Positions 42,737 to 51,530 of a stretch of 64,000 bases of DNA are shown piece by piece (position 1 is the stretch's first letter; each line of letters begins with the position of its first letter). A model generated the notes under the pieces. That model saw nothing but the letters and a program-made list of their open reading frames with translations, made no database searches and was not told the origin of the DNA. Origin of the DNA: Trebonia sp963734665. GTDB lineage: Bacteria > Actinomycetota > Actinomycetes > Streptosporangiales > Streptosporangiaceae. The position numbers were made by a program, and so were the translations under genes. Location: positions 496,001 to 560,000 of the forward strand of contig CAVTIR010000004.1 of the NCBI GenBank assembly GCA_963734665.1, written 5' to 3'.

Positions 42737-43710
42737 GCAGCCTCACCGAACGACTCCGGCCGGCGCTGCGCTGGGAGACCGGCCTGGCGGTCGTCGTCAT
42801 CCTGATCCTCGTCATCGGCGACGCATCCTCGCCGGACTTCCTTACCGGCAACAACCTCTTCAACCTCGGCCTGTCCAACGGCGAGATCGCGATCATGACG
42901 CTGCCCATGACGCTGATCATCATCAGCGGCGAGATCGACCTGTCCGTCGCCTCGATCCTCGGCATGGCGAGCGCCCTGCTCGGCTTCCTGTGGGCGCGGG
43001 GCTGGCCGATGCCCGCCATCTTCATCACGGTCGCGGTCGTCGGCGTCGCGGCAGGCGCGGTCAACGGGCTGCTCGTCACCCGGCTGCGGCTGCCGAGCCT
43101 CGCGGTGACGATCGGCACCCTGGCGCTCTACCGGGGCATCGCCACCATCCTCCTCGGCCCGAACACCGTCTCGGACTTCCCCACCGCCTACACCAACCTC
43201 GGCGTCAACGCCGTGCCCTTCACCGGCAACGACATGACGTACTCAACGCTCATCTTTATCCTGCTGGCGATCATCTTCGGCGTCACGCTGCACGCCACGC
43301 CGTTCGGCCGGTCCATCTACGCCATGGGCGCGAGCCAGGAAGCCGCCCAGTTCGCCGGCATCAGGGTCAAGCGCATCAAGACCATCCTCTTCATGGTCTC
43401 CGGCTTCATCTGCTCCCTGGCCGGCGTGCTGTGGACCTTCCGGCTAGACACCGCCGTGCAGAACAACGGCCTCGGCCTGGAGCTCAGCGTCGTCGCGATC
43501 GTGCTGCTCGCCGGCGTGTCGATCTTCGGCGGCAAGGGCTCGCTGGTCGGCGTCGTCCTCGCGGTCCTGGCTTTCGCCGGCATCCAGAACGCCCTGCTGC
43601 TCACGAACTTCAACCAGGAAGCCACCGGCATCGTCACCGGCGCGCTGCTGCTCGCCAGCGTCTTCCTGCCCACCGCCGGCCGCTGGCTCCGCCGGCTGTC
43701 GCCCTCCTAG
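42733..43710 (+). CDS. rhaQ: L-rhamnose ABC importer permease 2
   Basis: 325 residues of the same family: MTLIIISGEIDLSVASILGM, YAMGASQEAAQFAGIRVKRI and VLLAGVSIFGGKGSLVGVVL. Two different permeases are expected for RhaPQ-type importers and form a heterodimer. Start overlaps the rhaP stop (ATGA). 69 bases separate it from the binding-protein gene. Confidence 0.88.
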   Translation: MSSLTERLRPALRWETGLAVVVILILVIGDASSPDFLTGNNLFNLGLSNGEIAIMTLPMTLIIISGEIDLSVASILGMASALLGFLWARGWPMPAIFITVAVVGVAAGAVNGLLVTRLRLPSLAVTIGTLALYRGIATILLGPNTVSDFPTAYTNLGVNAVPFTGNDMTYSTLIFILLAIIFGVTLHATPFGRSIYAMGASQEAAQFAGIRVKRIKTILFMVSGFICSLAGVLWTFRLDTAVQNNGLGLELSVVAIVLLAGVSIFGGKGSLVGVVLAVLAFAGIQNALLLTNFNQEATGIVTGALLLASVFLPTAGRWLRRLSPS

Positions 43711-43779
43711 TTCAGTACCGAATCCCAGCCTTCTGAACTGGCAAGTATCCGTAGCAACGAATTGAAAGGATACAAGGAT

Positions 43780-44886
43780 ATGACTCTGAGACGGGCAAAG
43801 AAGCTCGCGCTCGCGCTCCCCGTCGCCGCCACGGTCGCGATCGCGGCCTGCAGCACAAGTTCCTCCAGCTCCTCCAGTTCCTCAACAACCGCCAGCTCCG
43901 CCGCGTCCAGCGCAGGCGCGTCAAGCACAGGCGCGTCAAGCACAGGCTCGGCCGCCGGCCTCAAGACCGGCCTCAAGGTCTTCGTCATCCCGAAGAACCT
44001 CGGCAACTCGTACTTCACCACGGCCGACAGCGCCAACTCTGGCGGCGCCATCGCCGCGCTTAGCGCCCTCGGCGAGACCGGCACAGAGACCAGCGGCACC
44101 TCCGCCACCCCGTCCTCGCAGATCCCGGCGATCCAGGCGGCGATCTCCAAGGGCGCGAACGCTCTCGTCGTGTCCGCCACCGACCCGACCGCGCTGTGCC
44201 CCACCCTTGAGTCGGCCATGAAGCGCGGCATCACCGTCGTGACCTACGACTCCGACGCGCCGACCTGCCGGACCGTGTTCATCAACCAGGCGTCCACCGC
44301 CCAGATCGGCACGAGCGAGGTGGACCTCCTGGCGCAGGAAATCGGCGACAGCGGCCAGATCGCGATCGTCTCCGCAGCCGCTAGCGCGACCAACCAGAAC
44401 GCCTGGATCGGCTACATGAAGCAGGAACTGAAGAAGTACCCGAAGATGACGCTGGTCTCCACCGTCTACGGCAACGACGACCCGACTACCGCCACCCAGG
44501 TCACGCAGGGCCTGCTCCAGCAGTACCCGAACCTCAAGGGCATCATCTCGCCGACCACCGTCGGCATCGCGGCGGCCGCCGCCGTTCTCGACACCGCCAA
44601 GTACCGCGGCAAGATCGCGCTCACCGGCCTCGGCACCCCGGACGAGATGAAGAAGTACGTCTCCGACGGCACGGTCAAGGAGTTCGAGCTGTGGAACCCC
44701 GCCAACCTCGGTTACCTGGCCGCCTACGCCGCGGTCGAGCTGGCCTCAGGCAAGATCACCGGCGCGGCGGGCCAGTCCTTCACCGCCGGCAAGCTCGGCA
44801 GCTTCACCGTCGGTGCGGACAACACGGTCCTCCTCGGCCCCCCGTACGTCTTCAGCTCCGCCAACATCAACCAGTTCAACTTCTAA
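43780..44886 (+). CDS. rhaS: L-rhamnose-binding lipoprotein of the ABC importer
   Basis: 368 residues. A basic N-terminus (TLRRAKK), a hydrophobic stretch and the lipobox AIAAC put the lipidated Cys at residue 24. A Ser/Thr/Ala-rich linker of about 35 residues follows, then a periplasmic-binding-protein fold (LKVFVIPKNLGNSYF, IQAAISKGANALVVSATD, TVVTYDSDAP, TGLGTPDEMKKYV) typical of RhaS/autoinducer-binding types. GAAAGGA lies 9 bases before ATG 43780; an upstream TTG at 43762 is not needed. Presented on the outer face of the membrane to feed RhaPQT. Confidence 0.9.
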   Translation: MTLRRAKKLALALPVAATVAIAACSTSSSSSSSSSTTASSAASSAGASSTGASSTGSAAGLKTGLKVFVIPKNLGNSYFTTADSANSGGAIAALSALGETGTETSGTSATPSSQIPAIQAAISKGANALVVSATDPTALCPTLESAMKRGITVVTYDSDAPTCRTVFINQASTAQIGTSEVDLLAQEIGDSGQIAIVSAAASATNQNAWIGYMKQELKKYPKMTLVSTVYGNDDPTTATQVTQGLLQQYPNLKGIISPTTVGIAAAAAVLDTAKYRGKIALTGLGTPDEMKKYVSDGTVKEFELWNPANLGYLAAYAAVELASGKITGAAGQSFTAGKLGSFTVGADNTVLLGPPYVFSSANINQFNF

Positions 44887-44929
44887 CTCAAAGTCAACGC
44901 CCAACCAGCATCCCGAACGGTTCCGGCTT

Positions 44930-45085
44930 ACTTCCCCCAGGCCCATGACCTGTGGTCCGGGAAAGGGTAGGTCAGCGCCAAGACTTCCCCCAGGCCCATG
45001 ACCTGTGGCCCGGGAAAGGGTAGGTCAGCGCCAAGACTTTTCCTCAGCCCATGACCTGCGGCCCGTGGGGAAGAGCAGGTCAGCA
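44930..45085. repeat. Three tandem 53-bp repeats downstream of rhaS
   Basis: Units begin at 44930, 44983 and 45036; the first two are almost identical, the third is diverged. Each holds the inverted pair TGACCT...AGGTCA around a GGGAAAGGG/CCC core, so every unit can form a hairpin. The position after rhaS and before rhaM suggests stacked terminators or processing hairpins that lower expression of the enzymes relative to the importer, or a protein-binding array. Confidence 0.85.
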
Positions 45086-45092
45086 CCGGACG

Positions 45093-45264
45093 GGATAACA
45101 GCAAGAAGCGCACAACGTTTGGCTGGTGCCTAAAGATCTTGGATCGCTGAGCACGCTAGAGCGACACCAGCGATCCAAGATCTTCACCAGGCGCCCAAGG
45201 CAACCGGATAACAGCAAGAAGCGTGCGTAGGGTGCCGCGCCTCGAGTGGAATAACAGCAAGAAA
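45093..45264. repeat. Dispersed direct repeats GGATAACAGCAAGAAGCG
   Basis: GGATAACAGCAAGAAGCG occurs exactly at 45093-45110 and 45206-45223, and as GGAATAACAGCAAGAAA at 45248. The first two copies flank the long hairpin at 45123-45190 like the direct repeats of a palindromic mobile unit. A related sequence (GATAACAGCATCAAGCG) lies inside rhaI at about 46543. Confidence 0.75.
45123..45190 (+). terminator. Long hairpin between rhaS and rhaM
   Basis: AAGATCTTGGATCGCTG (45133-45149) pairs perfectly over 17 bp with 45168-45184, around an 18-base loop. CTGGTG and CACCAG extend the stem after a 4-base bulge. It could stop transcription between importer and enzyme genes, or be the palindromic body of a small repeat element. 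Confidence 0.6.
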
Positions 45265-45290
45265 TGGGCAGTGATGCGGAGGGAAGCGAC

Positions 45291-45620
45291 ATGGAGCGAG
45301 TGTGCTTCACCGCGCGGGTCCGGCCTGACCGGCTGGACGAATACCGCGAACGCCACGAAACCGTCTGGCCGCAGATGCGGGCCGCGCTCGCCACAGGCGG
45401 CTGGGGCAATTACTCGATCTTCCTTGCCGCCGACGGCCTGCTCGTTGGCTACCTGGAGGCCGATGACTACCAGGCCGCGCTCGACGCGATGGCGGCCAGT
45501 GAGGTCAACGCGCGCTGGCAAGCCGAGATGTCTGAGTTCTTTGTCGCCGACGGCCCGCCTGACCAGGCAGTAATCCCCCGGGGGGACGACCCCCCGTACC
45601 CCCCGGGGCCGGCCCGATGA
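45291..45620 (+). CDS. rhaM: L-rhamnose mutarotase
   Basis: 109 residues. Interconverts alpha- and beta-L-rhamnose before isomerisation. Family motifs: VCFTARVRPDRLDEYRERHETVWPQM (active-site His and Tyr), GWGNYSIFL, and the segment WQAEMSEFF near the end. The C-terminal tail is Pro-rich (PRGDDPPYPPGP). GGAGGG lies 7 bases before ATG 45291; codons upstream are not needed. The enzymes begin here after the repeat-rich gap. Confidence 0.92.
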   Translation: MERVCFTARVRPDRLDEYRERHETVWPQMRAALATGGWGNYSIFLAADGLLVGYLEADDYQAALDAMAASEVNARWQAEMSEFFVADGPPDQAVIPRGDDPPYPPGPAR

Positions 45621-45696
45621 AAAACCGCGATTATATCGGGCCGGCATTCGTGCGGCTCGAAGAGATCTTTCACCTGAATTAGGGAGATGACCCCGA

Positions 45697-46911
45697 ATGC
45701 GTGACCTGACCGCGGTCAAGGACGCCCTCAAGAATCACCAGATCGAGCTGCCGTCCTGGGCGTTCGGCAACAGCGGGACCCGGTTCAAGGTGTTCGGCCA
45801 GCCGGGCGTCCCCCGGAACCCGTACGAGAAGGCCGAGGACGCTGCCCAGGTGCACAAGTACACCGGTGTCGCGCCCATCATGGCCGTGCACATCCCCTGG
45901 GACAAGGTCGACGACTACGCCGCACTCTCCGCGCACGCGCGGGAGGCGGGCATCCGGATAGGCGCGGTCAACGCCAACGTCTTCCAGGACGACGACTACA
46001 AGCTTGGCAGCGTGTGCAACCCTGACCCGAAGTCACGGAAGAAGGCCCTGGCGCATCTCCTCGAGTGCGTCGACATCATGGACGCGACCGGCAGCCGTGA
46101 CCTCAAGCTCTGGTTCGCCGACGGCACGAACTACCCCGGCCAGGACGACATCGCCGCCCGCCAGGACCGCCTGGCAGAGGCGCTCGCCGCTGTCTACGCG
46201 CGCCTCGGCGACGGTCAGCGCATGCTGCTTGAGTACAAGCTGTTCGAGCCGTCGTTCTACACGACCGACGTGCCCGACTGGGGGACGGCCCTGCTGCACT
46301 GCCAGGCGCTCGGCGACAGTGCGCAGGTCGTCGTGGACACGGGCCACCACGCCCCAGGCGTGAACATCGAGTTCATCGTCGCGCTGCTGCTGAAGGCCGG
46401 CAGGCTAGGCGGCTTCGACTTCAACAGCCGCTTCTACGCCGACGACGACCTGATGGTCGGCGCCGCCGACCCGTTCCAGCTGTTCCGCATCATGCACGAG
46501 GTCGTCAAGGCGGCCGCCCTCTACCAGGGCCAGCCTAGAGAGATAACAGCATCAAGCGCGGCAGCGCAGGCCAGCAGGCCGGGCGTCGCGTTCATGCTCG
46601 ACCAGTGCCACAACATCGAGCCGAAGATCCCCGCCCAGATCCGCTCGGTCATGAACGTCCAGGAAGCGGTCGCGAAAGCACTCCTCGTCGACGCCGACGC
46701 GCTCCGCGCGGCCCAGCTCTCAGGCGACGTCCTGGAAGCGAACGCCGTCCTCATGGACGCCTACAACACCGACGTCCGCCCGCTCCTCGCCGAGCTGCGC
46801 GAAGAAATGGGCCTGGCGCCCGACCCGGTCAAGGCGTACCTGGCCTCCGGGTATGGCGAGAAGATCGTGGCCGAGCGTGTTGGCGGAGCAGCCGCCGGCT
46901 GGGGAGCCTGA
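45697..46911 (+). CDS. rhaI: L-rhamnose isomerase (RhaI type)
   Basis: 404 residues. Converts L-rhamnose to L-rhamnulose with Mn/Zn. It belongs to the Pseudomonas/Rhizobium-type isomerase in a TIM barrel: LPSWAFGNSGTRFKVF, AVHIPWDKVDD, LKLWFADGTNYPGQDD, a catalytic Glu in MLLEYKLFEPSFY, VVVDTGHHAPGVN, and MLDQCHNIEPKIP. A short Ala/Ser-rich insertion (ITASSAAAQAS) before the last motif is encoded by a stretch resembling the repeats upstream of rhaM. AGGGAGA precedes the ATG. Confidence 0.92.
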   Translation: MRDLTAVKDALKNHQIELPSWAFGNSGTRFKVFGQPGVPRNPYEKAEDAAQVHKYTGVAPIMAVHIPWDKVDDYAALSAHAREAGIRIGAVNANVFQDDDYKLGSVCNPDPKSRKKALAHLLECVDIMDATGSRDLKLWFADGTNYPGQDDIAARQDRLAEALAAVYARLGDGQRMLLEYKLFEPSFYTTDVPDWGTALLHCQALGDSAQVVVDTGHHAPGVNIEFIVALLLKAGRLGGFDFNSRFYADDDLMVGAADPFQLFRIMHEVVKAAALYQGQPREITASSAAAQASRPGVAFMLDQCHNIEPKIPAQIRSVMNVQEAVAKALLVDADALRAAQLSGDVLEANAVLMDAYNTDVRPLLAELREEMGLAPDPVKAYLASGYGEKIVAERVGGAAAGWGA

Positions 46912-46917
46912 CGTCCG

Positions 46918-46983
46918 ATGAACACCACGTACGACGGCGGCAACGTGCCCGCGACGGGCATCGCAGCCGCACGGGAGGCCTGA
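46918..46983 (+). CDS. Possible 21-codon ORF between rhaI and rhaD
   Basis: ATG 46918 follows GGGGAG by 11 bases. The frame runs MNTTYDGGNVPATGIAAARE-A and stops 6 bases before the rhaD start. It fills the gap exactly, keeps ribosomes moving into the rhaD start, and supplies the GGGAGG ribosome site of rhaD inside its last codons. It may serve only for translational coupling. Protein function is unlikely to be assignable. Confidence 0.3.
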   Translation: MNTTYDGGNVPATGIAAAREA

Positions 46984-46989
46984 AGAACC

Positions 46990-49050
46990 ATGACGGACGC
47001 TGCGCACTTCTACCCTGCTCCGGCGGCAGAGACGGTCGCCGCGCTGCTGGCGCGGTCCAATCGCCTGGGCAGCGACCCAAAGAACACCAACTACGCCGGC
47101 GGCAATGCCTCCGCCAAGGGCACGGACCAGGACCCAGTGACCGGCAAGCCGACGGAATTGCTATGGGTGAAGGGCTCGGGTGGCGACCTTGGCACGCTGA
47201 CCGCGGCAGGCCTCGCGGTACTCCGACTGGACGCGCTCCGCGCCCTCGTCGACGTCTACCCCGGAGTCGACCGCGAGGACGAGATGGTCGCCGCGTTCGA
47301 CTTCTGCGCGTTCGGCAAGGGCGGCGCCGCCCCGTCGATCGACACCGCGATGCACGGCCTCGTCGAGTCGGCCCACGTCGACCACTTGCACCCGGACGCG
47401 GGCATCGCGTTCGCGACCGCGGCGGACGGCGAGGCACTGACAAGCGAGTGCTTCGGTGACCGGGTCGCCTGGGTCCCGTGGCGGCGCCCAGGCTTCCAGC
47501 TGGGCCTGGACATAGCCGCGATCAAGCGCGAGCACCCCGAAGCGATCGGCGTCATCCTAGGCGGCCACGGCATCACGGCCTGGGGAGACACGAGCGACGA
47601 GTGCGAGGCGCGCTCCCTGGAGATCATCGCAACAGCACGGAAGTTCATCGACGAGCGAGGCAAACCGAACCCGTTTGGCGGGCAACTCATCGAACCGTTG
47701 CCGGAGACCGAACGCCGCGCACGTGCCGCGGCCCTCGCCCCGATCATCCGGGGCCTAGCATCCACTGACAAGCCGCAACTCGGCCATTACAGCGACCACC
47801 CGGCCGTCCTGGAGTTCGTGGGAAGCGAGAAGCTCGCGCAGCTAGCGGCCCTGGGCACGTCCTGCCCGGATCACTTCCTGCGCACCAAGGTGCGCCCCAT
47901 GGTCCTGGACTTGCCGCCGGGCGCGCCCCTTGAGGACGCGGTCCCGCGACTGCGCGAGCTGCACGCGGCCTACCGGGCCGACTACCAGGCCTACTACGAG
48001 CGCTACGCCACCCCGGGCTCGCCGCCGATGCGCGGCGCGGACCCGGCGATCGTCCTCATCCCGGGCGTCGGCATGTTCAGCTTCGGCGCGGACAAGCAGA
48101 CCGCCAGGGTCGCCGGCGAGTTCTACCTGAACGCGATCAACGTGATGCGCGGTGCCGAGGCCATTTCGACGTACGCCCCGATCCCGGAAAGTGAAAAGTT
48201 CCGCATCGAGTACTGGGAGCTTGAGGAGGCCAAACTCCGCCGCCGTCCCAAGCCCAAACCCCTGGCAGGCAGGATCGCCCTGGTCACCGGCGGCGGCTCA
48301 GGCATCGGTAAGGCGACCGCTCAGCGACTCGCGGCCGAGGGTGCGTGCGTCGTGGTCGCGGACCGGGACGCGGAGTCGGCCGCCACCGTCGCCGCCAGTA
48401 TCGGGACGGCGGACGCAGCTGTCGCGGTAAGCGCCGACGTGACGATCGAGGATGACGTAGCGGCAGCGTTCGCATCGGCCGCACTGGCTTTCGGCGGCGT
48501 GGACCTCGTGGTGAACAACGCCGGCCTGTCGATCTCGAAGCCGCTGGTGGAGACGACGGCGGCCGACTGGGACATCCTGCACGACGTGATGGCGCGCGGC
48601 TCGTTCCTGGTCTCTAGGGAAGCCGCAAAGGTGATGGAGGCCCAGGGCATGGGTGGCGACATCATCTACATCGTCAGCAAAAACGGCGTCTTCGCTGGCC
48701 CGGCCAACATCGCCTACGGCGCCGCCAAGGCCGACCAGGCCCACCAAGTCCGCCTGCTGGCCGCAGAGCTAGGCGCGATCGGCGTCCGCGTCAATGGCAT
48801 CAACCCTGATGGAGTGGTGCGTGGCTCAGGCATCTTCGCCGGCGGCTGGGGTGCCAAGCGAGCCGCGGTCTACGGCGTCCCGGAGTCGGAGCTTGGCGCG
48901 TTCTATGCCCAGCGAACGCTGCTGAAGAAGGAGGTCCTCCCGGAGCACGTGGCAGCAGCGGTCGTCGCGCTGACGGCCGGCGACTTGCCATTGACAACGG
49001 GTCTGCTGATCCCGGTAGACGCTGGTGTTGCAGCCGCGTTCCTGCGATAG
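46990..49050 (+). CDS. rhaD: Bifunctional rhamnulose-1-phosphate aldolase / lactaldehyde dehydrogenase
   Basis: 686 residues in two parts. Residues ~1-400 are a class II aldolase domain, with metal ligands in SAHVDHLHPD and GGHGITAWGD. Residues ~420-686 are a short-chain dehydrogenase, with TGGGSGIGKATA for NAD, NNAGLSISKP and the YGAAKAD active-site motif. Such fusions (B. subtilis YuxG type, also called RhaEW) split rhamnulose-1-phosphate to DHAP and L-lactaldehyde and oxidise the aldehyde to lactate. Follows the mutarotase and isomerase genes and precedes the kinase by 9 bases. Confidence 0.92.
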   Translation: MTDAAHFYPAPAAETVAALLARSNRLGSDPKNTNYAGGNASAKGTDQDPVTGKPTELLWVKGSGGDLGTLTAAGLAVLRLDALRALVDVYPGVDREDEMVAAFDFCAFGKGGAAPSIDTAMHGLVESAHVDHLHPDAGIAFATAADGEALTSECFGDRVAWVPWRRPGFQLGLDIAAIKREHPEAIGVILGGHGITAWGDTSDECEARSLEIIATARKFIDERGKPNPFGGQLIEPLPETERRARAAALAPIIRGLASTDKPQLGHYSDHPAVLEFVGSEKLAQLAALGTSCPDHFLRTKVRPMVLDLPPGAPLEDAVPRLRELHAAYRADYQAYYERYATPGSPPMRGADPAIVLIPGVGMFSFGADKQTARVAGEFYLNAINVMRGAEAISTYAPIPESEKFRIEYWELEEAKLRRRPKPKPLAGRIALVTGGGSGIGKATAQRLAAEGACVVVADRDAESAATVAASIGTADAAVAVSADVTIEDDVAAAFASAALAFGGVDLVVNNAGLSISKPLVETTAADWDILHDVMARGSFLVSREAAKVMEAQGMGGDIIYIVSKNGVFAGPANIAYGAAKADQAHQVRLLAAELGAIGVRVNGINPDGVVRGSGIFAGGWGAKRAAVYGVPESELGAFYAQRTLLKKEVLPEHVAAAVVALTAGDLPLTTGLLIPVDAGVAAAFLR

Positions 49051-49059
49051 CGCTGAGAC

Positions 49060-50520
49060 ATGAGATCTGTGGCCGTGGCCGGCGTCGACCTGGGCGCTTC
49101 AGGCGGCCGGGTGGTCGCCGCCCGAGTCGACCGCGATGGCGTCGAGTTGCACGAAGTCAGCCGCTTTCCTAACGAGCCCGTGCTTGTCGGGAAGACCCTG
49201 CACTGGGACATCCTGCGGCTCTACGCGGACGTAGTTGACGGGCTGACGGCGGCCTCGGCGGCCTTCCTGCTCGCCAGCGCCGGGATCGACTCATGGGGCT
49301 GCGACTACGGGCTGCTCGACAGCAGCGGGGCGCTGATCGGGAACCCGGTGCACTACCGAGACCGCCGCACGGACGGGATCAGCCTCCCGATGGCGGCAAG
49401 CGAGATGTACGCGACGACGGGGATTCAGTACCTGCCGTTCAACACGATCTTCCAGGTTGTGGCCGCGATCGGGACTCCCGCGCTCGCTGCCGCACGGACA
49501 TTGCTTTTGATCCCGGACCTGCTCGCCTACTGGCTGACCGGCTCTGCTGGCGCGGAGGTGACGAACGCGTCGACGACGGCGCTGCTTGGCGTGGGCTCGC
49601 GAACGTGGGCGACCGGTCTAATGGAGCGCATCGGAATTCCCCCGGGGCTGTTTCCGGAGTTGCGACAGCCGGGGGACGTGATCGGCCTGGTCAATGACAC
49701 TTCAGGAGGCGAAGGCGGGCGAATCACCGGGGCAGATGGAAAGCCGCTGCCGCTGATCGCCGTCGGGTCCCACGACACGGCATCCGCCGTGGTGGCGGTG
49801 CCAGCGGAGACGGAGAACTTCGCCTACATCTCGTCCGGCACCTGGTCCCTAGTCGGCATGGAACTGGACCGGCCGGTTCTTACTGAGGCGAGCCGTGCCG
49901 CGAACTTCACCAACGAGGCCGGGGTCGATGGCACCGTGCGCTACCTGCGCAACGTCAGCGGACTGTGGCTGCTGCAGGAGTGCCAGCGGCACTGGGGGCC
50001 CGCTGCCGGGCCGATTGAGTCGCTGCTGCGCTCGGCCGCGAAGGTGCCCCCGCTGCGGTTCGTCTTCGACACCGACGATCCGGTGTTCCTGCCGCCCGAT
50101 GACATGCCGGGGCGGATCGCGGCCTGGCTGGCGGCGCGCGGCTACCCGGTGCCGGATAGCCCCGCCGAGTTCACCCGGTGCATTCTCGACAGCCTGGCCC
50201 TCGCCTACCGGCGTTCCCTGATCGACGCGCAGGAACTGTCCGGACGGCACGCGGACGTGGTGCACGTCGTCGGCGGCGGTGCGCGCAACGAGTTGCTGTG
50301 CCAGCTCACTGCCGACGCGACGGGCCTTCCCGTCGTCGCCGGCCCGGTCGAGGCCACCGCACTCGGCAACGTCCTGGTCCAGGCCCGCGCCCTCGGTGCA
50401 GCCCCTGGCTCACTCACCGGCATGCGCGCCCTACTTCGCACCAGCCCGGCGGTCGCCGGCCTGCGCCACTACGCGCCATCGGGCAACCCCCGCGCCTGGG
50501 TAGCAGCCACACCCGCGTGA
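49060..50520 (+). CDS. rhaB: Rhamnulokinase
   Basis: 486 residues of the FGGY kinase family. Phosphorylates L-rhamnulose with ATP. Seen are the N-terminal phosphate loop VDLGASGGRVVAARVD, GIDSWGCDYGLLD, the sugar-binding HYRDRRTDG, GSHDTASAVVAVP, SSGTWSLVG, and the adenosine motif VVGGGARNELLCQLTAD. Starts 9 bases after rhaD and completes the pathway. Confidence 0.93.
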   Translation: MRSVAVAGVDLGASGGRVVAARVDRDGVELHEVSRFPNEPVLVGKTLHWDILRLYADVVDGLTAASAAFLLASAGIDSWGCDYGLLDSSGALIGNPVHYRDRRTDGISLPMAASEMYATTGIQYLPFNTIFQVVAAIGTPALAAARTLLLIPDLLAYWLTGSAGAEVTNASTTALLGVGSRTWATGLMERIGIPPGLFPELRQPGDVIGLVNDTSGGEGGRITGADGKPLPLIAVGSHDTASAVVAVPAETENFAYISSGTWSLVGMELDRPVLTEASRAANFTNEAGVDGTVRYLRNVSGLWLLQECQRHWGPAAGPIESLLRSAAKVPPLRFVFDTDDPVFLPPDDMPGRIAAWLAARGYPVPDSPAEFTRCILDSLALAYRRSLIDAQELSGRHADVVHVVGGGARNELLCQLTADATGLPVVAGPVEATALGNVLVQARALGAAPGSLTGMRALLRTSPAVAGLRHYAPSGNPRAWVAATPA

Positions 50521-50658
50521 ATGCAGTAGCTCACACACGCACGGTGCGTGATCTGCAACCGCCGGCCATCTGCCCTCCGGTCCTGATGGTCAGGGCCGTC
50601 ATGACTATCTGGGCGAATGCCCAGCCGAAGAGGGCGCCCCGCCAGGGCGGCGACGCGA

Positions 50659-51294
50659 TCAGGCCCCGTCGATCAGTGACCGCGCCTGTGCGGAGCCGAC
50701 TACGAGATCGTGAAGGTCGCCGCCCACCTCGAGCCGGCCCGACTGTTCGATCCCGCCGGCCTTCACCGGCTCGAAGCCGGCCGTCCGGATCAGCCGCTCG
50801 ACTTCCTGGCCAGCACGGTCGTCGTCGGTCACGTAGAACAGGACCGCCGGCTCCGGTGACCGGTTGACAGAGGACAGGAAGAGATCGGCCGACAGGGTCC
50901 CGAACGCCATGGCCAGGCGCGCCCCGACCGGCAACCACCCGGCTACCACGCTCCCAGAGGATTGCCCTTCCGGCAGGACACGCGAGACGTGACCGTGCGC
51001 GTCGCTGGTGAGCGGGTTGCTTGGAACCACCACGACCTTGCCGGCCAGCGGGCCGGCGATCTCGTCCATGACGCTCTTCAGCACGGTAAACCGCAGCGCG
51101 AGGACGACCGCGGTGGCGCCCTGCACCGCGTCGCGGTTGCCGGCGGCGACGACCGCAGCGCGGCCGATCTGTGCCGCCAGCGTTCGTGCTGACTCAGGGT
51201 CGGCGCTGGAGAGCCGCAGGGTCTCGCCGCCCGCGGCGAGCTGGCGCGCGATGACCGATCCGATCCCTCCCGTGCCGATGATCGCGGTGGTCAT
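50659..51294 (-). CDS. NADP/F420-dependent oxidoreductase-like dinucleotide-binding protein
   Basis: 211 residues. N-terminal Rossmann fold MTTAIIGTGGIGSVIARQLA with a Ser-rich strand end (LRLSSADPES) as in NADP-binding members, then VVLALRF and VVVPSNPLT. This matches the F420H2:NADP oxidoreductase/NADP-reductase-like family, though the specific F420-binding residues cannot be confirmed. Stands alone after rhaB, with an ~140-base gap. Confidence 0.75.
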   Translation of the reverse strand: MTTAIIGTGGIGSVIARQLAAGGETLRLSSADPESARTLAAQIGRAAVVAAGNRDAVQGATAVVLALRFTVLKSVMDEIAGPLAGKVVVVPSNPLTSDAHGHVSRVLPEGQSSGSVVAGWLPVGARLAMAFGTLSADLFLSSVNRSPEPAVLFYVTDDDRAGQEVERLIRTAGFEPVKAGGIEQSGRLEVGGDLHDLVVGSAQARSLIDGA

Positions 51295-51434
51295 AACCGA
51301 AACCCTCCTCAGCGCGACGCTACTAGCAACGGGTCTGGCAACGAATAGTCGGCGAACACACCGCCTGGTCCGATATCAGAACGGATGGGATGACCGTCGG
51401 TTACTGGCTTTGCCGGAAATGACTGGTAGGGATC

Positions 51435-51530
51435 TCAGTGTCCGGGGGACTGGCCACTGTCGATCTGAAGGATTTCGCCGGTGATTCCGGCATTCACTCG
51501 GACTCCTCGGCGGGCATACTCGATGGCCAG
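51435..51530 (-). pseudogene. C-terminal remnant of a short-chain dehydrogenase
   Basis: The frame reads LAIEYARRGVRVNAG joined to ITGEILQIDSGQSPGH. In SDR enzymes these two blocks (the helix after the active site, and the C-terminal tail) are about 50 residues apart, so the middle is deleted, and nothing of the N-terminal part is present. It overlaps the 3' end of the VOC pseudogene. Confidence 0.6.
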
